A stretch of 64,000 bases of DNA from Hevea brasiliensis (taxonomy: Eukaryota; Streptophyta; Magnoliopsida; Malpighiales; Euphorbiaceae). A model generated the notes under the pieces. That model worked only from the letters and a program-made list of their open reading frames with translations, had not been told where the DNA came from and made no database searches. Shown in pieces: positions 49,665 to 62,043 of this stretch; the stretch's first letter is position 1, and every line of letters begins with the position of its first letter. Made by a program: the position numbers and the translations under genes. Location: assembly GCF_030052815.1 (NCBI RefSeq), contig NC_079503.1, positions 55,842,735 to 55,906,734 of the forward strand, written 5' to 3'.

Positions 49665-52600
49665 TTATTCATTGATAAAATACAATTTAAATGCTGCACA
49701 ATTACATTTCACAAATTATCAAAGCTCATTATAGAAAAATTTTGAGTCAAATAATTTAATAAACACAGTGTTGCCAATTCATACACAACTTAAGTCGACA
49801 CAAAATTTTCGATCAATGCTGTGTTGTATACAATGACAAAGCAATCTACAACCCCACTAATTGAAATCAATGAGGGAGGTAGCTAGCTAGCTAATGAGTA
49901 CTCATCCGATCTACAATCTCAACTGGTAACCCAGAGAGGGAGGAAAATAATCGATCTCAACCCCATAATTGGGGGAGGAATAATAAGGCACTGTCATGCT
50001 AAGTGTGAATCAAAAATCCATTTCAAACATTTTATTCAAATATTGCATACAAAAATCAAATCAATTTCCAAAGTTACAATTTCATCACAAAGTGGCAACA
50101 CAAAAGTTCTTAAACTCATAATGCGTACTAAATCAATTTTTCAAGGATAAAATGCTTAAATAAGGTTTATTGTGCACAAACCTGACGTGAGTTGCCTCTA
50201 AGCCTTGACTCAGTCTCTCAGACCTTCCAAGTCTTTTTCAGCTGAAACACAAAATTTATAGTGTCTCAGTATCTTTACTTCATAACAATTCCAATAATTA
50301 ATTCCAATATGTTTAAACTTACATTCTTGCAAATTTCATGTTGAGGTTACTATTCATGATACTATTCAAGTTAATTTGTTGACTTTATAAGGCTTAATAG
50401 GTATGAGAACTCCAACTTCACCCACATACCACATTTTGGTTATCAAACTTGTTGGTTTTGGTCATTTTCTCAAAACTTAGGTCTTTTAGGCAAAATTGCA
50501 AATTTTCAGTTTTGGTGTCTTAGGTTGCACTGTTCCATTGGTCATTTTGCTGTTAGAATTTGGCAAAATTTTCTTCATAGAAAATATTCCCTATTGTCTT
50601 AAATTTATTCTCTTTTGAATCACTCCAATTAGAGTTTTGTAGCTCAAGTTATAGCCATTTGAATCATGGCTGTCAGATTGGACTTAACCCAGATTTCTGG
50701 GCAAATTCTGGTTCTGGCAGTTTTAAGTCACCAACTTTGGGTGGCTAAATGACTTGGTTAAGGGTATAATTTGGATTGGTGTTCTTCATGAAAGTTGTTG
50801 GTCTATATCTTAACTATCCACTGGTAACATTTCAGGCCATTTAGACCTGCCTAGCCCAAGTTATGGCCAAATGAACAAACACTGTTTATTTGGTCATTTT
50901 TGTACAGGTCAGACTGTAAAAATCCGGATTTGGTCAATTTGTTCACTAGGTTTTGGTTACTTTTTGGGCATGATTCCTGAATGGAAATTGTGTCATTTTG
51001 TGTCTATTTTGATTCTCAATTGGTCTCATACCAATTGGACTTGTAAATTTTCAGTTTTGGTCCCTCAAAGGGACCTTGGTCTTGCTGCTTGCAGCATGAC
51101 CTTAAACAATCTGAATTTGCAATTGGTTTCAACACTTCTAACATACTCCAATTGGTCACAAATGACCATTTCTCACCTCAAACCAAGTCCAACACACAAT
51201 TTAACACATTCCCACATTTTTGTCTCCAAAACCCTAGATGCCAAAACCCTAGTTCACCTATTTGATGCATTTAACAAATTTCAAGCATACTAGCATTACT
51301 TCTATGGTCATGCAAGCTTACCTTCACTTTGAATTCAATCAAATTCATGCATTACCATGGCAAACCCTAGCTGACTGAAATCTCTACCTAGGCCTCCAAT
51401 ACTTGTTTTCATTTCATTTTAATCATATTTCTAAGTTAATGCAACTATAAACACAATAATTAAACAAAAAAAAAAAAAAATTGAAGTTTGAATTACTAAC
51501 CTTATGTAGAATTTTCTCTCTCTTCAAATCTCTTCCTTTCTTTTTTCTTTCTTCTTCAAGCTTCTTTTCTAGTTGAGATAGCAAGTTTTCTTAAGGTTTA
51601 GGGTTAAACTTATGGGGCAAAACTAAGTTTTTCAAGCTTTAAAAGCATGTTAATGGTGGAACAATAGAGAAAGAGAGAGGTAGGAAGAGATGGACGTTTT
51701 TTAACTTTGAAGAAGAAGAATGAATTTTATTTTTTTTTCTTTTCTTTTATGTGTATTAGGAAGACCACAAATTAAATTAAATAAATTTTTAATTATAATA
51801 TTTATGGCATCATGCATGATGTCATGCATGATGTCATCTCTTTTCACTTTTTTATTTTCTTTTTATTTATTTATTTATTTTTCCATTAATTCTGTAATTT
51901 AATTCCCAATTCCTAATTTTTTTTTCTCTGATTTTATTTGACAGTTAGGTCAGGAGTCAGCTCTCGGGGTCAATTGACCTAATTGCCCCTCGCCAGTTCG
52001 ACCCGGTTTGCAAATAATTCAATATTTCTTTCGGCTCCCTAACCTAATTATTTGACTGACTTAACAATTCTTTTTCGTGATTTTTTCTTTTTCACTGTGT
52101 TCATAATGGTCCTAAGGACTGCAACGTCACATTTTACAGTTCGAAATTTGAGTTTAAATTGACTTCGCAACCCTTCCCGAGAAGGTCACCCATCGTTGTG
52201 ACTCTCGGCCCGTTTAACTTCTTATGTTCTGTTTTTCTTATTTATACTTAACTAATTGGCAATTACTAATTATTTGTGTTTATAGCTTATCTAGTTGTCT
52301 TAAGTGTGGTTCTAATCCCCTTAATTATCCAGACCGACACCGGTCACCGGAATAGCAAAATATACCAGGCTATGTAAATAGGGGTATTACACCATGTGTC
52401 ACCATCTCATGGTGCCACATGTCACCCTGTGAAATGACCAAAATGCCCATGTGTCTTAATTTTGAGTTCTCAATCCAAAATAATTATTTCTCTTCTTCTA
52501 ATCAATTTATATCAAATATAAATCAATTAATTAATCTTTATTAATTAATTTCTCATTAATTAAATTCATATTTAAACACTTTAAATATAAAATTAACTTA

Positions 52601-53774
52601 TACTATACATCCAATAATCTAGATTTGGTTTCAAGTCATGCTAGGGACTTTGTAATCTAATTGCAAACCAAACCTATTTAATTAATCAATTAAACTCTTT
52701 AATTAATTAATTAAATCATATTTAATTAGGTGATAACTTGTGTATGTGTGTGACTTACTAGGCTCATCACTAATTGGCAATGAGATATGATATCAACTCT
52801 TAATATCATCAGAACTCTTTCTTACCATAAATGATTTCTCTAAATCATTTAATGTACCTCATAGACTATGGTTAACACCTAGCATAGCATGCCATGGTGA
52901 CCCAATTAGTAATAAGGTTTACCTTAAATGAACCTATAATCATATGTTACCATGCACTAGAATCTCTCTGTTACAAAATCCCAACTCAAGCTGGAGTCAT
53001 GGTTTATGTCAAACCCCATTTGCTATGAATATTATGTTCTCTTTTAATTCCAGTTCTTGATTAAAAAGATTTTCTCATAAAAAACTCTTTTTGAATAAAT
53101 CTATCTGTCCTGGCCAGGAACTTGAAACATCAAGAACAATTAAATGAACATAGGATTTTATCTCTATTTACTTAGAGGAACATATTCCATCTTAATCAAT
53201 GCCTACCTCCATATATAACTAGTAAGAGCCAACACATGCCCATATACCCATACACAGTACAAGTATGAAAGCAGTATCAAACTCAAATCACCTATATACA
53301 AGATAACTGTGCTATCTCAGGTCTAAAGATTATATGCACTGATATGATTTATGACAATGCATTGACAAGAGTAAACTCCATGTGCTTATCATAAGTGTCA
53401 CTGGTTCGGCCTACTTATCATGTATAAGTGCCTATCATATTTGTTATATGGCATGAGACTCACCATTCCATCTTATCTATATCTTATATAAATAACTAGG
53501 GAACAAACATGAATAAAATCTTTCTGGATAAGTCATGTCCTTATTATGAAGTATCCTCGATTGTGAACCTATTTATGATACTTTGTACTAGAAATACTGT
53601 CACTCATATTCTTAACAACTTAAGAATAAAATTTCTAACAAAATATCAATGGACATTTTCTATTACTCATAAATATATTATGTAAACGGAAATGTGGAAA
53701 TGCCTTTTATTAATAAAAACATGTACAAGATACATACTAAATGATATGCTATAGGGCATACTACTAACAGATAA

Positions 53775-54968
53775 GACATAGATAAAGTCAAGGGTCTAAG
53801 AGCTGTCTGGTAGTAAGGTAGTAGGGTCCATAAGTCATGATGAGTAAAACCTACTTAAATGGTTTTTAACTGAATTATTAAACTATTTCATCATATTTTA
53901 TGCATGCTCATGCATCATGGTAGATATGTGATATATTTTAATAATTGCATGATAAATTATGCATATAATAGTAACGCATATCATGAAATTGTTGCATGTG
54001 TTATGCTTAGAGTTCATGGACAACCTAATGGTCCTAAAAGAGAGAATGAGTTGCATGCATGCTAGTGGACTCATAGAATCTATAAGATCCACCATTTTTA
54101 GATGTCAGAATTCCTGTCATTGATGGAAAATTTCTGATGAAACTTAGCGCTTTACTAATGAAAGAAATAATGGTAAGTGTTTGTATGTATTACTTATGTA
54201 ATGTCATAGAGTTTTAAGTGTTTGTTGTTTTAAGTGAAGATTAAAGCTTCTTTTTGGGCAGTACAGTTTTTAGCAGCTGAAAGTCTTCAACTGAGGGTAT
54301 AAAAGGCTTAAATGGCTTGTTTCCATAAAAGGAAACTCAAATTTTCTCTTCTTTCTCTCCCAACCTTTTTCCTTACTATTACATGCAATTAATTTTTGAA
54401 TAAAATTTTCTCAAAAATCTTTATTCTTTTCATTAAACATCCATTAATGATCAAGAGTTAATGTTTTAAATCTAGTTTTAGGGTGGAACAAGGAGTTAAT
54501 GGTGTTTTTTCCAAAATGTGGAATTAAAGCTTCAAGAAAGGTAAGTCTTTGTATGCATGTGAAATTTTTACTAGAAGTTTTACACTTTTGATTTAATATA
54601 ATATTCCCTTGTTTTAGGTTTTTGGAAAAAAGTTGAATTTCTTATAAATTTAGATGAGATTTTTTATGCATGTTTTGACTATGGGTTTTCTTGGAAATGG
54701 TAAAGAGAGTTAAATATCATGAATAAGTTAGATTTCTTTTTTCTTTTAGTTTGAGTTGTTATATTGAGATAGGCAAGTTTTGAGGTGTTTTCTCTTTTGC
54801 TATAAGTTGGAGGAAGATTTTGAAAATTCTTATGCTTGGTTGAATTGTTGGATGCATGTAGCATCTTTGTTGGTTTTAAGTTATTGGATGAGTTAGGTAT
54901 GGGTTGGTATGTTTAGATGATGTTTTGGAGCAAAGGAATGTGGTTTTGTTTGTTTTTTGGAGTTGTAA
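53775..54968 (+). other. Unassigned promoter/leader-like sequence
   Basis: Has a TATA-like GGTATAAAAGG near 54298, a CT-rich tract at about 54345-54375, and a strong donor-like AAAG/GTAAGT at 54541, in the same order as in the gypsy LTRs. No long open frame and no protein similarity. It may be part of an unrecognised LTR or of a host 5' leader cut by the insertion at 54969. Confidence 0.45.
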
Positions 54969-55151
54969 TGTAACACCCCTATGTTCAGTATTGCGTTCTA
55001 CTGTTCCAGTGACCAGTGTCTGTCCGAACAGCTAAGATGCCTAGAACTACACGTAGATGTTAGTGAGGAGACATAAAATAATGAAATACAATAGAGAAAA
55101 ATACAGGAAAAACAAAGGAAAAATAATAGCAATGAAATGTAACCAAGTTAA
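54969..55151 (+). mobile_element. Group II LTR, first 183 bp (interrupted)
   Basis: Starts TGTAACACCCCTATG and matches the start of 45751-49664 until 55151, where another LTR begins. The remainder lies beyond the window. TGTAA precedes the start but the other border is not available. Confidence 0.88.
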
Positions 55152-55669
55152 TGTCACACCCTACTCCCTCATAAGATGTAACATGATCCCATAGTACACC
55201 TAATGAATTACCGTACTTCGCTTACTGATAACCCATTAGATATACTACAAGGGAATTTTCATGAAATTTAAATCATCGATTAAAATCTGGTGTTATAAAT
55301 TTTTTTTCAAGATTTCGATAAAGTGTCGGCTGTGTTTTGAGAAAACAGTTCTTCAAACCTGAAAAGGAAAACATTCCCAATATGTTTTCTCAAATACAAC
55401 TCCAATAACTTCATTTCAACTCACAATTCAAATCTCAATAATCAAATCAATTCATTTTCAAACCAACCTCATCATAAAAGAAACATTTCATTGATTACAT
55501 GACTCAAAAATTAATATTACAAAACTATACAGGTAAATGAAATCTCAAATTTATATTACAATAATTTGCATTTAATTACATATCAAAATATATTACAAGA
55601 GTTTTTATACAATTGCTCAAATAATTTACATACATATTATTACATGCATAAATCAAAACCTATGTACAT

Positions 55670-55790
55670 GGATATACTTATGATATACCTGGAGCTGATC
55701 TGAATGTGTCTTCAAAGAAGCTTACTCAATTGCTCTATGCTCTTTTCACCTGTGACAGCATACAAAGCTATCGTTGAGTGGTGAACTCAG
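55670..55790 (-). other. LTR three-hairpin cassette (mosaic LTR, decayed)
   Basis: All three stems are recognisable but carry C-to-T changes, e.g. hairpin 2 reads GTGACAGC/GCTATCGT and hairpin 1 TTGAGT/ACTCAG (55774-55790). Confidence 0.55.
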
Positions 55791-56073
55791 TGGTGCACAA
55801 CTATAATTTAAAATATAGTAGAATATACCTTAACAAAAATTACAATAATAATTTGGAAATATGGATACTCATCAAATTCCAAAACTCAAAATATTCATTG
55901 CCAATAATATAAATCATTTGTATAAAATGACTTTGATCACAAAATTCAATTTATCAAATCACCACTAAACATTTAAGGTAATGCCAACAATTTATTGGAA
56001 ATAAAGATTAATTCCAATAAAATCAATTATACATAAATCCCATTTAAAATCGAAATTCTTTGCTATTCAATAA

Positions 56074-56149
56074 CCATTATTTATCTCGAAAACCATTCTT
56101 TATCTCAAAAGCCATTCTTTATCTCAAAAACCATTCTTTATCTCAAAAA
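56074..56149. repeat. Four tandem copies of a 19-bp unit
   Basis: Unit CCATTCTTTATCTCAAAAA begins at 56074, 56093, 56112 and 56131; the last two copies are identical. It is not present at this place in the other LTRs. Confidence 0.95.
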
Positions 56150-57961
56150 CCATTTTTTTTTAATCTCACTAACTATGCAAGACTAATCCGAAAGGGCCAT
56201 CTTCGGGGTGATTCTAACTCCCTATGGTAAGGGAGGTCGAATCATCGTGCACAGTACACACCACAATAATGAATCTTCTGAAAGGGCCATAACATAAAAA
56301 AAACTTAGATCTAACCTCTAATAAGAGGAGAATCTAAGCCTGTGCACGTAACATGGTAATCAAAACACAACTAACTCCATTATCTTCTCAACAAATGAGA
56401 GAGACGGGTAATAACCTAGTCAAGCATCTATAGTGAGATATAAAACAATATCACAATCCTTTTAGTGAGCATAAATCACAATACAATTCGATTCAAAGTC
56501 AATTTCAATATCCAATAATTTTTATGCTCATCACAATTCAAATCATAAATTTACATTTTTCCATGCAAATTGCCCATCACAATTCAAAACATGTTCTATC
56601 AAAATTTTCTAAAACATTATTTATTCAATCTACAACAATGCTTAATACGTGTGGAAATACCATTTCACAAAGCTGTATTCATACATACTATAACAATTTC
56701 AATAATCATTGAATTAAATCCAATGCTTGTTAAACATAATACATAAGGAAAATAATGTCATTTAATCATATAAATTTTCAGAATAAAATCAGTTAAAAAC
56801 TAGTTGTGCACAAACTTGATTTGAGTCGCTCCTAGGCTTTGACTCAATGTTCTTTATGCTTCTCAATATCCTTATCAACTAAAACACACAATTTAAAGTA
56901 TTTCAGTACTCAAAGAATTTGTTTCCAACCATAAAATCCAATATCTAAATTTTCTTAGTACTATTCCCTTCAATTCATTTCATTAGTCAACTTATAATGT
57001 TGACCCTTGATGCACTCTAAGTGAGTCAATTCCAATGTTACCAATATGTCACATTTTATAGCCCTTTAGTGTTGGTATATGTTACCAAATTTATTTTCAA
57101 GTGTATTGCATTTTATTGCAATTTACCGGATTTCGGTATACTATTTTGACCTAGCCGGACAACCTAGTTCCCTTGGTTTTCGAGTTTTGGTCCAAACTAA
57201 AAACTTGTAGGTCTATGTCTTATTGCATGCGAGGCAAAATTTTAGATTATTCTGAGTTGTGTAGACCAAGATATGGTCAATTTACCAATGCTTGACAGAA
57301 TGCACTAAAATGGTAGGCTTAGATCATATTTAGGTCACTTTTGGTTCGACTAGTTTTGGTACCTGAACTTGTGTAAGCTATTTGGCTTAGTTCTGGCCAT
57401 TTCTTGGCTTTGGTGTCTTCATAAGAATTGTAGATCTATGTCTAAACTATTAATGGTAAAACTTTCAGGTCATTTGGACCTGTTTTGAGTAAGTTATGGT
57501 CAAAACACTAACTGCTCCCTAAATGGTCAATTTTTAGGCTTTCAAGTCACTAATCCGGATTTGGTCATTTTTCAAGTCACCTTCTAGGCAGAATTTAGGT
57601 AAGCTTCCTTCATGAAAGTTGGCACATTTTGTGCCTAGTTTCACCTGTAATTGGTCTCATACCAATTGAAGTCACACATTTAAGGTTCTAAGCTAAAACA
57701 TACACTACCCTGCTACACATTCTTCATCACATACCAATTACACATTCTATACTTACAAGCTAACTCTTTCATGCCAACTCTAGTTTGTACCATACCATTA
57801 ACATACTTAACAACACATTTTGGTCATTTTGGATAGCTTGTAACCATTCTCAACACACATATTATAACTCAAAATTTTTCAAAGTTCATTTACACAATTT
57901 AACCACATGAACATACCCTATTTACATGTCCAAATCCAAACAATTATTCACATACACATGC

Positions 57962-60900
57962 TGTCACACCTTACCCCTCTGTAAGGCATAACATGATCCC
58001 GTAGAATACCTAATGAACTACCGAACTTCACCTACCGATAACTCATTAAGTACCCTACAAGGGATTTTAAAACAAATTTCTTATTTTTGACAAGTGGTGA
58101 GCATTATCTAATAAGTACTTAAAACATTTAGTTAAATTAAAACTAGTTAATATTTTTGGCCCATTTTATTTTTACGCAAATTTTATAAAAATTTTGACAG
58201 AGTTTCCTCTGTATTTTGAGAAACCAGTTCTTCAAATACCTGAAATAAAAGCACTTCCAATAATTTTCTAACCACTGCTTCAAATTCATACTCAATCTCA
58301 ATCAATTTCTTAAAATTCACAAGTTCAATAATTCTCAAAATACTGTCAAACAATATCATTCATATTTCATTAAAAACAAAACAATTTATACACATCCTTA
58401 CAATTTTATATCAAAAGAAACACAAACTAAACTTTATTATAAACTTCATACAAATTTGTGTACAAGCTGCTCAAGACCCATTTTTACATGTCCATACATT
58501 TATGTGCAATATATACATCAAAAGAAGTATTTGCAGTTAGGGTATAAATTATACCCGAAGGCTTCAAGCTGATGACTTCACACACTTCAGCAGCTCAGTC
58601 TGCTGCTCCTCTAGTCTCTGTATCTGCGACAGCAATAAAAGCTATCGCTGAGTACTAGGACTCAGTGGTGCACAATATACTAAAATAATCTTTATGCAAA
58701 GCTTAAAGCACATTCATTTAAAAATTTGGCTAAACATGAAAATTAAATACAATCATGCATTGTGGGATTTTACATGTAAACCAAGTTCATTTCAAAGTAT
58801 CAAAACACATTTCATAAAACCCACAGTTAGATCACGCCATTCGAAACAAATAGAATCTCAATAGCCAGAGGCTAAAGAGAAATCACATGAATCTCAATAG
58901 CCAGAGGCTAAAGAGAAATCATATCACAGGCTAGCTAGCTCAAATATATGGATATCCATTCACATCCTCTTCTAATGGCACACCTCAACACTTCTCCAGA
59001 GAAGGAATCAAAATTCGAAACTAATTACCCCCACTAGTCGTGCTAGTGAGGTGTTCAAATATATGGTCATGACACTATGGTTTCAAAACTTATCTTAACA
59101 ATTTGCTAAACATTGTCATTTCAAATATACACAATAACTTTCACAATTTAAATCAAACATCATAAAAATGCTATAATCCAATATTTCACATTATTCAAAA
59201 CATTATGCAAAAGATGATTATAAAAGTATATGTTGTGCACAAACCTCAAACGCAGTCGCTGTTGTCCTTGACTCGACTCCTCGGGTTCTGTCCCGGTATT
59301 TTTTTCCACTGAAACACGAAATTTTCCAATGTTTCAGTACTAAAACTTAAAATAAATCCAAAATAAACTTAACTTCATATTTAGCTAGCTCTAACGTGTT
59401 AAATTCGACGTTCTCAAAATTTTGTGTTTCGGGTTACTATTTATTGCACTATTCAAGTCAAATTATTGACTTTCTAAGGCTTAATAGGTATGGGAACTCC
59501 AACTTCACCCACATACCACATTTTGGTCACCAAACTTGTTGGTTTTGGTCATTTGTTTAAAGCTTAGGTCATTTTGGCAAAATTGCCAATTTTCGGTTTT
59601 GGTTCTCTGAAGTTGCACTGTTTCATTGGTCGGTCTACTGTTGGAATTTGACAAAACTTCCTTCATAGAAAATGTTCCTTATTGTCTTAAGTGTATTTTC
59701 ATTTTTGGATCACCTTAATCGGAGTTTTGTAGCTCAAGTTATGGCCAAAATAAGTTTACTGTTCACGTGTACTGTTCATACTGAGATTTTGGTGCTGGCA
59801 GATTTTTGGTCCAACTTTGGTTAATAATTTGATCAAGTTACGTTCATAATTTGGTCTCACTTTCTTCATATGAAATGTTGTACTATGTCTTAGGTTTCCA
59901 TCGGTTCAAGAATCGCCTAAATCTGAGTTTTCTAGAGAGAGTTATAGCCATCCAAACATTGCTGCTCAGTGAAAATTCTGCAGAATCACAGTACAGGAAA
60001 TTTAATTTTGCTCAATGATTTGAATGAGTTAATGGCCTAATTTGGGTTGGTGTTCTTCATGAAAGTTTTAGGTCTATATCATATCTAATTGCTGGTAAAA
60101 TTTCAGGTCAATTTGACCTACCTAGCTCGAGTTATGACCAAATGAACAGTTACTGTTCATTTGGTCAGTTTAGTGCAGTGGCAGCCTGCACTCATTCCAC
60201 TTTGGTCAATTGTTTCACTAAGTTTTGGTCAGTTTTTGGCCATGGTTCCTTAATGAAAATTGTGCTCTTTTATGTCTATTTTCATCTCCAATTGGTGGCA
60301 TATCCATTAGGCTTGTAAAATTTGAGTTTTGGTCCTTCAAAGTGGGTTTGGTCATGCTGCCAGCAGCATGACCATTAACCTACGAATTTGGTTTAATTTC
60401 CTAACATTCCCACACAACTTATTTGGTCATAATTGACCATTATTTCATGTCACAATAGGTTAAACATGCCATTTATGTATTTCTCCAAAATTTGGTTTAT
60501 AAACCCTAGCATTGAAACCCTAATCTCACTAACTCTTGCATTTAACTACTTCTAATGATTTTAATGTTAATCATTTAACTAAGTAAGGTTTCTAAACTCA
60601 TTCAATTGCATCATATTCATGCAAACCATACTCCTCTTAAGCTGCCCCAAAATTTCAATTTAATTCTTTCCCCATATTTGTTTCATTTAAATCAAGTTCT
60701 TAGCTCACTTAATTACCTAAACATGCATTTGAAGGGAAAAATAGTAAGTTAGCATACTAACCTCAAATGGAGCTTTCCAACTTCTTGTTTCTTCAAGCTT
60801 TTTTAAAATTTTTCTTTTCCCAATCTTCTTAACAAGACTCAACTACAAGCTTTAATTAAGAAACTTATAAATTTTATGGCTCAAATCTTGGGTTTAAGAA

Positions 60901-61626
60901 GCTTTTTAGTGAGCTTCAATGGTGGAAGTTAAGAAAATGAGAGAAATGAGAGAGGAAATGAGGGTTGACGGGAATGAAGAAAAAAAACCAATTTCTTTTC
61001 TTTTTATTTTGCTTATGGAAGACCACTAAATCCAAATTTAATAATTCATTTAATTAATTCTTTTATGACATCACCTTTGACTTTTCTAACTTCTTTTCTT
61101 TTTCTATTTATTTTTTTCTATTAGTTCTTTAATTTAATTCTTGATTCCGAAATTTTTATTTCTCCAATTTTATTGGACAGTTAGGTCAGGAGTCAGTTCT
61201 CGGGGTCAATTGACCAAATTGCCCCTCGCCGGTTCATCCCGGTTTGCAAATAATCCAATATTTCTTCCGGCTCCCTGACCTAATTATTTGACTGGCTTAA
61301 CAGTTCTTTTTCATGATTTTCTCTTTTCCACTGTGTTCATAAGGGTCCTAAGGACTGCAGCGTCACTTTTTACGGTTCGAAATTTGAGTTTAAAACGACT
61401 TCGCAGTCATTCCCGAGGAGGTCACTCATCGCTGTGACTCTCAGCTCGTTTAACCTCTTATGTTCTGTTTTTCTTATTTATAGTTAACTAATTAAACATT
61501 ACTAATTATTTGTGTTTATGGCTTCTCAAATTGTTTTAAGTGTGGCCCTAATCCCATTAATTGTCCAGACCGACACCGGTCACCGGAACAGTGAAATATA
61601 CCAGGCTATACAACGGGGGTGTTACA
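57962..61626 (-). mobile_element. Solo LTR, group I, 3665 bp
   Basis: TSD CATGC at 57957-57961 and 61627-61631. Starts TGTCACACCTTACC, ends GGGGGTGTTACA. Closest relative in the window is 21509-25227. Donor-like GAG/GTTAGT at 60761 and acceptor-like CGCAG/ATAC at 58624 (minus). Confidence 0.95.
58540..58665 (-). other. LTR three-hairpin cassette (group I)
   Basis: Hairpin 3 GGGTATAAATTATACCC (58540-58556), hairpin 2 GCGACAGC/GCTATCGC (58626-58648), hairpin 1 CTGAGT/ACTCAG (58648-58665). Confidence 0.75.
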
Positions 61627-61631
61627 CATGC

Positions 61632-62043
61632 TGCCACCATAAGCAACATAATTCAACAATATTTCATGAACTTAAACACTTTAATCTTCTTCATGAGGCT
61701 GCTACAAGTTTACACATACTCATAAACTTCCATTTTCACTTTTTAAGCTTACAAATCAAATTTTACACATGGAATTCAACTTCAATACAATTAAACATTT
61801 AAATCAACATCCAAACAACCATTTACATGCAGGGACAAGCTGGTCATGGTAAGGTTTCATGGCTTGCCGAAATGGCTCAACTCCAATAATTCATCAAACA
61901 TAAAAAATTCTTTCATAAATCAACTACCCACAACCTTGGTTACACTTTTAATGAAACAAGAATTGAAAATAACCACTTACCTCTTTTGGGCTTCTTCAAA
62001 AATCCACCAAAACTTTCCTTTCTTGCTCCCAAAATGTTGCCCT
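61632..62043 (-). mobile_element. Mosaic gypsy LTR, continued
   Basis: Resumes the LTR begun at 55152 directly after the TSD copy CATGC. Contains a donor-like GAG/GTAAGT at 61980 (minus). Interrupted again at 62044; its sense-5' end lies outside the window. Confidence 0.85.

Larger units (their letters stand above)
45035..52391 (-). mobile_element. Solo LTR, group I, with nested group II solo LTR
   Basis: Parts 45035-45750 and 49670-52391 (about 3.44 kb). TSD is CTATG on the left (45030-45034) and CCATG on the right (52392-52396), one base apart. Start TGTCACACCTTACC; end GGGGTATTACA. Donor-like AAG/GTTAGT at 51500 and acceptor-like CGCAG/ATAAG at 45666 (minus). Confidence 0.87.
44300..53769 (-). 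mobile_element. Solo LTR of an Angela/Tork-like Copia element (with nested insert)
   Basis: TSD GATAA at 44295-44299 and 53770-53774. LTR sequence proper is 44300-45034 plus 52397-53769, about 2.1 kb once the insert 45035-52391 and a TSD copy are removed. In sense (minus) it starts TGTTAGTAGTATGCCCTATA and ends CATGCTTCCGCTCCTACA, which resembles the start and end of Angela/BARE-type Copia LTRs. No internal coding region remains. A second copy of its sense-3' end is at 63643-64000. Confidence 0.88.
55152..57961 (-). mobile_element. Mosaic gypsy LTR, left segment
   Basis: Begins TGTCACACCCTACTCC; the first ~150 bp and the hairpin cassette (55670-55790) are closest to the group I LTRs at 5414 and 12677, but from about 56990 the sequence follows group II (compare the inverted 2414-5413). 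Interrupted at 57961 by a solo LTR and resumes at 61632. Confidence 0.85.

Noticed and set aside
56211..56420. Possible tRNA or small structured RNA gene
   Set aside because: No A/B-box pair or cloverleaf could be made; the stretch is part of an LTR region variable between copies.
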